Shown: positions 1 to 6,604 of the stretch, piece after piece
Position numbering within the stretch: the first letter of the stretch is position 1
How the letters are laid out: the number at the start of each line of letters is the position of its first letter
NCBI GenBank assembly: GCA_031428675.1
Contig: JANOYC010000148.1
Span: forward strand, 1 to 9,240
Reading direction: 5' to 3'
Length of the DNA: 9,240 nucleotides
Origin: JANOYC01 sp031428675
GTDB taxonomy: Bacteria > Actinomycetota > Actinomycetes > Actinomycetales > Microbacteriaceae
The notes under the pieces: model-generated
What the model was told of the DNA's origin: nothing
Databases searched by the model: none
What the model saw: the letters and a program-made list of their open reading frames with translations, nothing else
Position numbers and translations under genes: made by a program

Positions 1-771
1 ACCCTGGTCCCGCTGGAGGACCCCTGGGCGTCCAAGATCGTCGAGCGGGCGTTCCGGAAACGCAAGATCGCCTTCAAGACCGGCGTCTTCTTCAAGGGCG
101 TCACCCAGGACGACTCCGGCGTCACGGTCACCCTCGCTGACGGCACGGTGCTCACCGCCGACCTGCTGCTCGTCGCCGTCGGCCGGGGACCGTCGACGGC
201 CGACATGGGCTACGAGGAAGCCGGTATCACGATGGACCGCGGCTTCGTCATCACCGACGAGCGGCTCGCCACCAACATCCCTGGGGTCTACGCCGTCGGG
301 GACATCGTTCCCGGCCTGCAACTCGCGCACCGCGGTTTCCAGCAGGGCATCTTCGTCGCCGAGGAGATCGCGGGATTGAACCCGGTCGTGATCGAGGACG
401 TCAACATCCCCAAGGTGACGTACAGCGATCCCGAGGTCGCATCCGTCGGACTGACCGAGGCCAACGCCGCCGAGAAGTACGGAGCCGAGAACATCAAGGC
501 CTATGACTACAGCCTCGCCGGCAACGGCAAGAGCCACATCATCGGCACCGCCGGCGCAATCAAGGTGATCCGAGTCAAGGAAGGGCCGGTTGTCGGCGTC
601 CACATGATCGGCGCCCGCGTTGGCGAACTGATCGGCGAGGCACAACTGGCCGTGAATTGGGAGGCCTATCCGGAGGACATCGCTCCTCTCCTGCACGCAC
701 ACCCCACGCAGAACGAAGCTCTTGGCGAGGCGTTCCTGGCTCTGGCCGGGCGCCCGTTGCACGCCATGTAA
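1..771 (+). CDS. lpdA: Dihydrolipoyl dehydrogenase (E3), 3' part only
   Basis: This flavoenzyme reoxidises the dihydrolipoyl group on the E2 subunit of 2-oxoacid dehydrogenase complexes and passes the electrons through FAD to NAD+. The gene enters the window already open in frame 1 and ends with TAA at 769-771. The visible 256 residues are roughly the last 55% of a protein that is usually about 460 residues, so the N-terminal FAD domain and redox disulfide lie upstream. Visible marks are VAVGRGP closing the NAD domain, the FAD-contacting YAVGDI segment with LAHRG soon after, and the C-terminal dimerisation domain starting near PKVTYSDPEVASVG. The motif HAHPTQNEALGEA holds the His-Glu pair that acts as the base in this family. 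The E2 gene follows after 60 bases on the same strand, which fits co-transcription of E3 and E2. Identification is very secure. Confidence 0.95.
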   Translation, partial: TLVPLEDPWASKIVERAFRKRKIAFKTGVFFKGVTQDDSGVTVTLADGTVLTADLLLVAVGRGPSTADMGYEEAGITMDRGFVITDERLATNIPGVYAVGDIVPGLQLAHRGFQQGIFVAEEIAGLNPVVIEDVNIPKVTYSDPEVASVGLTEANAAEKYGAENIKAYDYSLAGNGKSHIIGTAGAIKVIRVKEGPVVGVHMIGARVGELIGEAQLAVNWEAYPEDIAPLLHAHPTQNEALGEAFLALAGRPLHAM

Positions 772-792
772 CACCGCGGTCACACGCAGAAC

Positions 793-798
793 TAAGCT
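793..798 (+). promoter_or_regulatory. Possible internal -10 element before sucB
   Basis: The hexamer TAAGCT fits the actinobacterial TANNNT -10 pattern and lies in the 60-base gap between lpdA and sucB, followed by an A-rich run. Transcription would start near 805 and leave a leader of about 27 bases holding the AAGGAG ribosome site. No good -35 hexamer is seen 16-18 bases upstream, so sucB may instead be read only from the lpdA promoter. Confidence 0.25.
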
Positions 799-817
799 AA
801 AAAAAGCACCAGTCACG

Positions 818-823
818 AAGGAG
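818..823 (+). promoter_or_regulatory. Ribosome binding site of sucB
   Basis: AAGGAG lies 8 bases before the ATG at 832. It is the clearest Shine-Dalgarno sequence in the window and fixes the sucB start. Several other genes here have no such site. Confidence 0.8.
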
Positions 824-831
824 CATCACTG

Positions 832-2208
832 ATGAGCGAATCCGTCAACCTCCCGGCACTTGGAGAAAGTGTCACCGAGGGCACGGTCACCCGCTGGCTG
901 AAGAACGTGGGAGATCGGGTCGAGGTTGACGAGCCACTGCTCGAAGTGTCGACCGACAAGGTCGACACGGAAATTCCTTCGCCGGTAGCCGGAATCATCG
1001 AGGAGATCCTCGTCGCAGAAGACGAGACTGTCGAAGTCGGCACGGCACTCGTTCGCATCGGCGACGGTTCTGGCGCAGCAGCCGAACCGGAGACTGCTCC
1101 GCAGGCCGAAGCAGAGCCCGCGCCTGCTCCGGAACCGGAGCCCGAGCCCGAGCCGGCTCCAGCGCCTGCAGCTGCGGCGCCTCCAGTTACGCCGCCTCCA
1201 GCCGCGGCACCTCCAGCCGCGGCCTCCCCCGCTGCCGCAGCACCCTCAGTCGCCCCCGCTGCCGCTCCGGCAGCAGCCGCGCCCTCTGACACGTCGAATG
1301 CTGGTTACGTGACCCCTCTCGTGCGCAAACTCGCGAACGAGCGCGGCGTCGACCTGTCTACTCTCACCGGCACCGGCGTCGGTGGGCGTATCCGCAAACA
1401 GGACGTGCTCGAGGCAACTCCCGCCACCACGGAGGCTCCGGCCGAATCTGGCACGTCAGGGAAGGCTGCCTATATCCCGCTGGAAATCTCGCCCTTGCGC
1501 GGAACCACGGTTCCGATGTCGCGGTTGCGCAAGGTCATCGCCGAACGCGCCGTCATCTCGATGCAGACTTCTGCTCAGCTGACGTCGGTCGTCGAAGTCG
1601 ACGTCACGAAGGTTGCCGACTTCCGCAACAAGGTGAAGAACCAGTTCGTGGAGAAGACGGGCATCAAGCTCTCGTTCCTTCCGTTCTTCGCTCTGGCTGC
1701 TGCCGAAGCGCTCCGCGCCTACCCGATCATCAATTCGACGATCGACGGTGACACGATCGTGTATCCGGAGCACGAGAACATCAGCATCGCGGTCGACACC
1801 GAGCGCGGACTGCTGACGCCCGTGATCCGCGACGCTGGCAACCTCGACCTCGCGGGTCTCGCCTCGGAGATTGCAGATCTCGCTGCCCGCACGCGAGACA
1901 ACAAGCTGAAGCCAGACGAGCTTGCGGGTGGCACGTTCACCCTGACGAACACGGGTTCCCGCGGTGCTCTGTTCGACACTCCGATCGTTTTCCTGCCGCA
2001 GAGCGCGATTCTCGGCACCGGAATCGTGACGAAGAAGCCCGTCGTGGTCAGCCATGAGGGCACGGACGCAATCGCCATCCGCTCCACGGTCTACCTCGCG
2101 CTCTCGTATGACCACCGAATCGTCGATGGCGCCGACGCGGCGCGCTTCTTGGTCGCCGTGAAGAACCGCCTCGAAAGTGGTGACTTCGCGTCGGTTCTCG
2201 GCATCTAA
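832..2208 (+). CDS. sucB: Dihydrolipoamide acyltransferase, E2 of 2-oxoacid dehydrogenase complex
   Basis: This is the core E2 enzyme, moving the acyl group from E1 through a swinging lipoyl arm to coenzyme A. Residues 1-80 form one lipoyl domain with the acceptor Lys43 in STDKVDTE. Residues about 80-157 are a Glu/Pro/Ala-rich flexible linker. Residues 159-195 are the peripheral subunit-binding domain (YVTPLVRKLANERG to GRIRKQDVL). Residues about 220-458 are the catalytic domain, with the active-site DHRIVDG motif (His428, Asp432). The protein is 458 residues. The start is set by AAGGAG and by MSESVNLPALGESVTEG, the usual N-terminus. Databases name it sucB, but the actinobacterial homologues AceF of Corynebacterium and DlaT of Mycobacterium act as the pyruvate dehydrogenase E2 and may be shared with the 2-oxoglutarate complex, so acyl specificity is open. 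The nearby lipB and lipA genes make the group carried on Lys43. Confidence 0.95.
   Translation: MSESVNLPALGESVTEGTVTRWLKNVGDRVEVDEPLLEVSTDKVDTEIPSPVAGIIEEILVAEDETVEVGTALVRIGDGSGAAAEPETAPQAEAEPAPAPEPEPEPEPAPAPAAAAPPVTPPPAAAPPAAASPAAAAPSVAPAAAPAAAAPSDTSNAGYVTPLVRKLANERGVDLSTLTGTGVGGRIRKQDVLEATPATTEAPAESGTSGKAAYIPLEISPLRGTTVPMSRLRKVIAERAVISMQTSAQLTSVVEVDVTKVADFRNKVKNQFVEKTGIKLSFLPFFALAAAEALRAYPIINSTIDGDTIVYPEHENISIAVDTERGLLTPVIRDAGNLDLAGLASEIADLAARTRDNKLKPDELAGGTFTLTNTGSRGALFDTPIVFLPQSAILGTGIVTKKPVVVSHEGTDAIAIRSTVYLALSYDHRIVDGADAARFLVAVKNRLESGDFASVLGI
1138..1285 (+). repeat. Low-complexity Glu/Pro/Ala linker repeats within sucB
   Basis: This stretch encodes the interdomain linker of the E2 protein. 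It begins with hexamer repeats of the form GAGCCC or GAGCCG (Glu-Pro). Three 15-base units follow at 1177-1191, 1192-1206 and 1207-1221, each encoding a five-residue Pro/Ala-rich unit with CCTCCA at its core. More Ala/Pro codons complete the linker. Such linkers are normal in E2 enzymes and vary in length between strains by slippage. Confidence 0.7.
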
Positions 2209-2237
2209 CCTTCCCGGCTCGATATCTTCGTGCGCGG

Positions 2238-3722
2238 CTAGAAGATTTCGCGCAAACGCCAACCGGCCTCTCCCTTCATGAGAAGGATTGAGGCCGGTTG
2301 TTCGTTGCTGTCGGGTAGCAGTGCGTCTGGAACCGCAGCCGCGAGCAATGAGGCCGCGCCGAGTCGCTCGACGACGTGCATGGTGCCTGCCGGGGGCATG
2401 AGGGCCGTTTCCGGCCGAGTGTCCTCATCTTGCGATTGCGCGGCATCGATGAAAGCCCGATCCGCGCGCATGAGTGGCGAGTCGGGGTGATCCACGCCGT
2501 CGAGGCAGAGGATCGACAATTCGCGCAGGCACCGTTCGCGTTCACCGAGAAGGATGGGGAGTGCGGCGACAGGGTCGTCGCCAACGATGGCTTCATCACC
2601 TGCGATCGATTGAGCACGCGGGTCGGCCTCGCCGCGGGCGGGGTCATCGGCAGATTGAGGTGCGATCCGGGACCTTGACTCCCCGAGCAACGTTTTGTCA
2701 GGGTCACCCTGCCGACCCCCGAAGGTTTCCAGCGCGGTAGGCGACAGAGTTGTCAGCGCCACCACCCCGGCGACGGCAATCGCCGTCACCGCCCAGAAGC
2801 GACGCCGTACTCGCCGCAATGCTGTAACGAGAGAGTGCGCGCCAGCGCCCAAGCCGGAGACGACCGCGCTGCTCCCTCGAGCGACACCGCGGCGCCGCGG
2901 GCGTCGTTCTCGCCGAGCGGTGACTTCAGCGTCGTCGGCGCTGGCGTGCAAAAGCCCACTGGCACCAGTCGAGCCTTCGGTCTGACGCATCCCACGACCG
3001 ATGTCGACGGGGAGCGGCTCGGCTAAGCCGAAAAGCACGTCAAGCCACGCGTCTGCCCAGGTCGGCGCCGACAGGTCGACGCCATCGAGTGAATGAAGGG
3101 TCGAGCGGACGGCTTCGCTCGACCCGCTCGAGTGCAACGTCTGTTCGATCAACGATCGCAATGCTCTGAGGTCTGACAGGCGAAGTTTGTCGCCCTCGTG
3201 AGGCGTGACCGTCTCCTCGTCGTCAATCAATCGCGCGTTACCGAATCCGACGAGAACCGGTGCCCCGTCATCGGAAAAGAGCACGTTAGTTGACCTCACG
3301 CCCCCGTGTGCGACGTGCGAGCGGTGGATGCGCGCGAGAGTAGCAACAAGCGGCGCGAGGACAGTGACCGCCTCGCCCACGGAAATGGATGCGCGGGTCT
3401 CCAAGAGACGTGCGAGCGACATGCCCGGCACACGTTCGAGAACAAGACACAATCGCCCGGTTGGCGCCCGAGCCACGTCGAGCAGGGGTACCACGTGCGC
3501 GCCTGCCGCCCGCTCGAGGGCGGTTATCTCACGGTTGATGGATGCCTCTGTCGTGAAGTCGCTGTAGATCTTTATCGCGACCGGAGCGCGGCGGGGCTCG
3601 TCTGTATTCGCCACACGGCGGGACACGCCGAGGTGAACTTCGGCACGCTCATGTCGGCCCAGAAGACGAACCAATCGAAACCCCGCCACAAGATCTGAGT
3701 CGCCCGCGGTCGTGAACACCAT
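2238..3722 (-). CDS. Membrane-anchored protein kinase-like protein, predicted pseudokinase
   Basis: The protein is 494 residues. Residues about 14-235 resemble the bacterial Ser/Thr kinase fold: Lys51 in VAIK, Glu65 as the likely helix-C partner, a hinge near LVLERVPG (93-100), and a catalytic-loop equivalent at 139-146. That loop reads HGGVRSTN, so the HRD aspartate is Gly141 and the usual Lys is Arg143. The DFG motif is GFG (159-161), so the Mg-binding Asp is also lost, and the glycine loop (GRHERAEVHLG, 22-32) is degenerate. Phosphotransfer is therefore unlikely, and a binding or scaffold role is inferred. A basic stretch precedes one membrane helix (about 310-331), placing residues about 335-494 outside the cell; that part resembles no domain I recognise. 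The gene is convergent with sucB (29 bases apart) and divergent from lipB. The ATG at 3722 has no clear Shine-Dalgarno site, and GTG at codon 2 or 12 are alternatives. Function unknown. Confidence 0.8.
   Translation of the reverse strand: MVFTTAGDSDLVAGFRLVRLLGRHERAEVHLGVSRRVANTDEPRRAPVAIKIYSDFTTEASINREITALERAAGAHVVPLLDVARAPTGRLCLVLERVPGMSLARLLETRASISVGEAVTVLAPLVATLARIHRSHVAHGGVRSTNVLFSDDGAPVLVGFGNARLIDDEETVTPHEGDKLRLSDLRALRSLIEQTLHSSGSSEAVRSTLHSLDGVDLSAPTWADAWLDVLFGLAEPLPVDIGRGMRQTEGSTGASGLLHASADDAEVTARRERRPRRRGVARGSSAVVSGLGAGAHSLVTALRRVRRRFWAVTAIAVAGVVALTTLSPTALETFGGRQGDPDKTLLGESRSRIAPQSADDPARGEADPRAQSIAGDEAIVGDDPVAALPILLGERERCLRELSILCLDGVDHPDSPLMRADRAFIDAAQSQDEDTRPETALMPPAGTMHVVERLGAASLLAAAVPDALLPDSNEQPASILLMKGEAGWRLREIF
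2260..2300 (+). terminator. Probable sucB terminator hairpin inside the convergent gene
   Basis: CAACCGGCCTC at 2260-2270 is the exact reverse complement of GAGGCCGGTTG at 2290-2300. Inside, CCTTC and GAAGG close a second 5-bp stem around ATGA, with a small internal bulge of 2 against 3 bases. The hairpin begins 52 bases after the sucB stop codon and is followed on the plus strand by the fairly T-rich TTCGTTGCTG, with no strong T run. It lies in the last 21 codons of the pseudokinase gene. As the gap between the two genes is only 29 bases, it is the best candidate for ending sucB transcription. Termination activity is inferred. Confidence 0.6.
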
Positions 3723-3858
3723 GCGTCAAGCGTCGTCGATCGGTCTTTGGCGACTGCCGCAATCCCATGGACATGTGTCCTCTCGCACTGTCGACCGCTT
3801 GTGGAGGACGCGGTTGCGCTGACGCGTCGCGACGCCAGCGTGCGGCGGTGAGAGCGGC

Positions 3859-3864
3859 TACGCT
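3859..3864 (+). promoter_or_regulatory. -10 element of the lipB promoter, leaderless arrangement
   Basis: TACGCT matches TANNNT and ends 7 bases before the GTG at 3872, which is where transcription would start. No Shine-Dalgarno sequence precedes that GTG. This arrangement is the usual mark of leaderless mRNA in actinobacteria. A clear -35 hexamer was not found. Confidence 0.5.
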
Positions 3865-3871
3865 GGAAATC

Positions 3872-4498
3872 GTGGTCGACTTTGTAGTCGCGGGGATGGG
3901 CTCCAACTCCGTGCCGTATCTTGATGCTCTGGAGCTTCAGCGCTCCACGCACGCCTCCGTCGTCGCCGGTGATATTCCCGGTACCGTTCTGCTTCTTGAA
4001 CATCCATCCGTCTACACAGCGGGCAAGCGCACGGAAGCGTACGAGCGACCGACAGACGGTACCCCGGTCATCGATACCGATCGTGGCGGGAAGATCACCT
4101 GGCACGGTCCAGGCCAATTGGTCTGCTACCCGATCCTTCGCCTTCCAGAACCGATCGACGTCGTGGGATATGTGCGTCAGCTGGAATCCATCGTCATCGA
4201 CCTGCTCTCCGAATTCGGCGTCGAGGGCGAGCGTGTGCGGGGGCGATCTGGAGTCTGGCTGAGGGATACGCAGAAGATCGCGGCCATTGGCATCCGGGTA
4301 GCCGAAGGTGTCACCATGCACGGATTTTCCCTGAACTGCAGCAACTCGTTCGACGCCTACGACAAGATCGTCGCGTGCGGAATCCAAGAGGCGGGCGCGA
4401 CCTCAATCTCGCGCGAGATTGGCACGACCGTGACCCCGACCGAACTCGCACCGCTCGTCGAATCGCGCTTCCTCGCGCACTGGGCGGTGAACGCTTGA
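3872..4498 (+). CDS. lipB: Lipoyl(octanoyl) transferase
   Basis: LipB moves the octanoyl group from octanoyl-acyl carrier protein to the lysine of lipoyl domains, the first step of lipoate assembly. Family signatures are VYTAGKR, the GGKITWHGPGQLV segment, Lys135 in KIAAIG and the acyl-accepting Cys169 in ACGI; this Cys/Lys pair is the catalytic dyad of the family. I chose the GTG at 3872, which gives 208 residues starting VVDFVVAG. It fits family length and sits 7 bases after a -10 box. The frame stays open back to an ATG at 3767, but the extra 35 residues look unlike LipB. The TGA stop (4496-4498) overlaps the lipA start, so both are probably translated from one message. The start of the pseudokinase gene lies 149 bases away on the other strand. 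A substrate for its product, SucB, is encoded nearby. Confidence 0.93.
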   Translation: MVDFVVAGMGSNSVPYLDALELQRSTHASVVAGDIPGTVLLLEHPSVYTAGKRTEAYERPTDGTPVIDTDRGGKITWHGPGQLVCYPILRLPEPIDVVGYVRQLESIVIDLLSEFGVEGERVRGRSGVWLRDTQKIAAIGIRVAEGVTMHGFSLNCSNSFDAYDKIVACGIQEAGATSISREIGTTVTPTELAPLVESRFLAHWAVNA

Positions 4499-5481
4499 GC
4501 GGCGTCGAGGGCCGAAAGCTCCTGCGGCTCGAGGTTCGCAACGCCCAGACGCCCATCGAGCGCAAGCCCGAGTGGATCAAGACCGTGGCGAAGATGGGTC
4601 CCGAGTACCGCCAGTTGCAAAACCTTGTCAAGAGTGAAGACCTGCACACGGTGTGCCAGGAAGCTGGCTGCCCCAACATTTTCGAGTGCTGGGAAGACCG
4701 CGAGGCTACCTTCCTCATCGGTGGTTCGCAGTGCACGAGACGATGCGATTTCTGCCAGATCGACACCGGTAAGCCCGCCGAATACGACACGGATGAACCA
4801 CGCCGCGTCGCCGAATCGGTTACCAAGATGAACCTCCGCTACGCCACCGTTACGGGCGTAGCGCGCGACGATCTTCCGGATGAGGGCGCGTGGCTGCACG
4901 CCGAGACAGTGCGGCAGATTCATGCACAGAATCCGACTACCGGGGTCGAGATCCTGGCCACCGACTTCTCAGGCAATCCCGATCTGCTCGCCGAGGTCTT
5001 CTCCTCGCGCCCGGAAGTCTTCGCGCACAATGTCGAGACGGTCCCCCGCATTTTCAAGCGCATTCGTCCTGCATTCCGCTACGAGCGTTCGCTTGACGTG
5101 CTCACTCAGGCTCGGGCTGCCGGGCTCATCACCAAGTCGAACCTCATCCTCGGCATGGGTGAAGAGCGATCGGAAATCAGCCAGGCCCTGCAAGATCTGC
5201 ACGACGCCGGCACTGACATCATCACAATCACCCAGTATTTGCGCCCCACCCCTCGACACCACCCGGTTGATCGTTGGGTGAAGCCGCAGGAGTTCGTCGA
5301 AATCAAAGAAGAAGCCGAGGACATCGGATTCCTCGGAGTGCTCTCGGGTCCGCTCGTGCGATCCAGCTATCGTGCTGGGCGCTTGTGGGCGCGTTCTATG
5401 CAGAGCAAGGGTCGGCCGATCCCGGAACACCTCAGCCACCTGGACGATGCAAGTCTCGGGTTTGCGCAGGCCGTATCCTAG
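4495..5481 (+). CDS. lipA: Lipoyl synthase (radical SAM)
   Basis: LipA inserts two sulfur atoms into protein-bound octanoyl chains to give lipoyl groups, sacrificing its auxiliary iron-sulfur cluster. The auxiliary cluster ligands are Cys54, Cys59 and Cys65 (C-x4-C-x5-C), the radical SAM ligands are Cys80, Cys84 and Cys87 (C-x3-C-x2-C), and the C-terminal RSSYRAG motif (289-295) holds the serine that completes the auxiliary cluster. The TTG at 4495 gives 328 residues beginning LSGVEGRKLLRLEVRNAQTP (the first read as Met), which matches actinobacterial LipA N-termini. An ATG at 4375 in the same frame would add 40 unrelated residues encoded inside lipB. TTG and the lipB stop share TTGA, so translation is probably coupled. 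The likely -10 box of the next gene lies within its last codons. Confidence 0.95.
   Translation: MSGVEGRKLLRLEVRNAQTPIERKPEWIKTVAKMGPEYRQLQNLVKSEDLHTVCQEAGCPNIFECWEDREATFLIGGSQCTRRCDFCQIDTGKPAEYDTDEPRRVAESVTKMNLRYATVTGVARDDLPDEGAWLHAETVRQIHAQNPTTGVEILATDFSGNPDLLAEVFSSRPEVFAHNVETVPRIFKRIRPAFRYERSLDVLTQARAAGLITKSNLILGMGEERSEISQALQDLHDAGTDIITITQYLRPTPRHHPVDRWVKPQEFVEIKEEAEDIGFLGVLSGPLVRSSYRAGRLWARSMQSKGRPIPEHLSHLDDASLGFAQAVS
5474..5479 (+). promoter_or_regulatory. Possible -10 element for the DUF4191 gene
   Basis: TATCCT matches TANNNT, overlaps the last codons and stop of lipA, and ends 7 bases before the ATG at 5487. AGAAGG at 5480-5485 leaves only one base before the ATG, too close to act as a normal Shine-Dalgarno sequence, so a leaderless start is the better reading. 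Co-transcription with lipA is also likely. Confidence 0.45.
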
Positions 5482-5486
5482 AAGGC

Positions 5487-6194
5487 ATGGCACGCACCAA
5501 AGCCCCTTCCAAGGAACCCGGCCGATTCAAGCAAATGTGGCAGGTCTTCCAGATGACCCGCCGGTACGATCCGTCGTCTGTCTGGTTCATGCTCCTGGCC
5601 TTCGTCGGACCGCTGGCCGTTGGTCTCGCCCTGGGCATCCTGCTCTCCATCGACAACGTCGTCGGTCTCGTGCTGTACATCATTTCGGGCTTCCTCGGTG
5701 GTGTGCTCGGATTTCTCATCGTGCTCGGCCGTCGCGCCGAGAAAGCCGCCTATTCGCAGATCGCCGGGCAGCCCGGTGCCGTCGGCGCCGTGCTCAAGAG
5801 CTCGTTGAGACGCGGATGGCAGGCCAGCGAAATGCCCATCACCGTGAGCCCGAAGACCCAGGACGCCGTGTACCGCGCGGTGGGTCGTGGTGGCATCGTG
5901 CTGATCGGCGAGGGCCCCAAGTCCCGAACCCAGCCAATGCTTGATGGCGAACGCCGCAAGATCACGAGACTTCTTCCCAACGTGCCGATCAACTTCGTGC
6001 ACGTCGGCCCCGACAGCGACTCGGTGCCGCTCTACAAGCTTCCCGCCCGACTGCGGAAGTTCAAGCGCGTTCTCCGCAACCCCGAAATCATCGCGATCGG
6101 CAACCGACTCAACTCGATTGACCGGGGAAAGGGCGGCCTGCCCGTTCCGAAGGGCATGGACCCGACGAAGCTCCGCGCTCCCCGTCCGCGCTAG
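5487..6194 (+). CDS. DUF4191 family membrane protein
   Basis: This conserved actinobacterial protein has no established function; the Mycobacterium tuberculosis homologue is Rv2219, also next to lipA. The ATG at 5487 gives 235 residues, typical for the family. A basic cytoplasmic N-terminus (MARTKAPSKEPGRFKQMW) is followed by two membrane helices at about 32-53 and 58-80. The remaining 155 residues form a soluble, basic domain with AEKAAYSQIAGQPGA, RRGWQ and GGIVLIGEGP segments and an Arg/Lys/Pro-rich tail. With an even number of helices, both ends should be cytoplasmic. The start lies 5 bases after the lipA stop, so the gene is probably part of the lipB-lipA transcription unit, with a possible promoter of its own. 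Its TAG stop interlocks with the stop of the convergent RDD gene. Confidence 0.88.
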   Translation: MARTKAPSKEPGRFKQMWQVFQMTRRYDPSSVWFMLLAFVGPLAVGLALGILLSIDNVVGLVLYIISGFLGGVLGFLIVLGRRAEKAAYSQIAGQPGAVGAVLKSSLRRGWQASEMPITVSPKTQDAVYRAVGRGGIVLIGEGPKSRTQPMLDGERRKITRLLPNVPINFVHVGPDSDSVPLYKLPARLRKFKRVLRNPEIIAIGNRLNSIDRGKGGLPVPKGMDPTKLRAPRPR

Positions 6195-6598
6195 CGGGTT
6201 CGCACCAGCACGGTGCCAGCGAGCCGATCGTGCATGCCGCGCTGATCGCGATCCCAGATCACGGCCGGAATCACCACGCAGAGCAAGAGCGTTCGAACGA
6301 GCGGACGCCACGCGCCGAGCGATCTCCCGTCAGTGCGGATAACCCGCATCCCGAAAACAATGTGGCCCACGCTTGCGGCGACCGTGAGCAAGAACACGAT
6401 CTGCGCCACCGCGAAGATCGCTAGGGTAGCCGCTGCGTCGTAGCCGAAGAATGCAATAGATACGATCACCGCCAGACCCCAGTCGAGAGCGATGGCTCCG
6501 ATCCTGCGCCCGGGTCGGGCGACCGAGCCGCGGCCGCTATCCGGCAATCCGAGCCTGCGGCCCGGCCAATCAGACGCGGCGTCCAGGCTCGAATTCAC
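6191..6598 (-). CDS. RDD family membrane protein
   Basis: The product is 135 residues with three predicted membrane helices: about 34-52, then the AATLAIFAVAQIVFLL stretch, then PLVRTLLLCVVIPAVIW. RDD marks are the Arg-Arg and Asp of PGRRIGAIALDWG (Arg31, Arg32, Asp39) at the start of helix 1 and the C-terminal MHDRLAGTVLV motif. Some RDD proteins are linked to ion or solute transport, but no role can be assigned here. The start is a GTG at 6598 with no Shine-Dalgarno site and a -10 box 6 bases upstream. The homologue in Mycobacterium tuberculosis (Rv2219A) occupies the same place between the DUF4191 gene and glnA, but to my recollection on the other strand. The gene is divergent from glnA and shares its GlnR-box region. 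Confidence 0.85.
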   Translation of the reverse strand: MNSSLDAASDWPGRRLGLPDSGRGSVARPGRRIGAIALDWGLAVIVSIAFFGYDAAATLAIFAVAQIVFLLTVAASVGHIVFGMRVIRTDGRSLGAWRPLVRTLLLCVVIPAVIWDRDQRGMHDRLAGTVLVRTR

Positions 6599-6604
6599 CT
6601 GCCG

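Noticed and set aside
813..1292. Ala/Gly/Ser-rich protein antisense to the sucB linker
   Set aside because: The composition is just the complement of the Pro/Ala/Glu linker codons.
1456..2262. 268-codon open frame antisense to sucB
   Set aside because: It mirrors the catalytic domain codons of sucB, is very rich in Arg, Asp and Val, and has no recognisable motif.
3767..3871. Upstream extension of lipB from an ATG at 3767, adding 35 residues
   Set aside because: The added sequence is Arg/Ala/Cys-rich and unlike LipB N-termini, and the GTG at 3872 lies 7 bases after a good -10 box.
3572..4387. 271-codon minus-strand open frame across the pseudokinase start and lipB
   Set aside because: It runs antisense to lipB and out of frame through the pseudokinase gene, with charged low-complexity content and no start signal.
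4375..4494. Upstream ATG for lipA inside lipB
   Set aside because: The 40 extra residues are a frame-shifted reading of lipB, while conserved LipA sequence starts at the TTG at 4495.
5274..5486. Longer form of the DUF4191 protein starting inside lipA
   Set aside because: The extra residues come from an alternate frame of lipA and are not membrane-protein-like; the ATG at 5487 gives the family's normal length.
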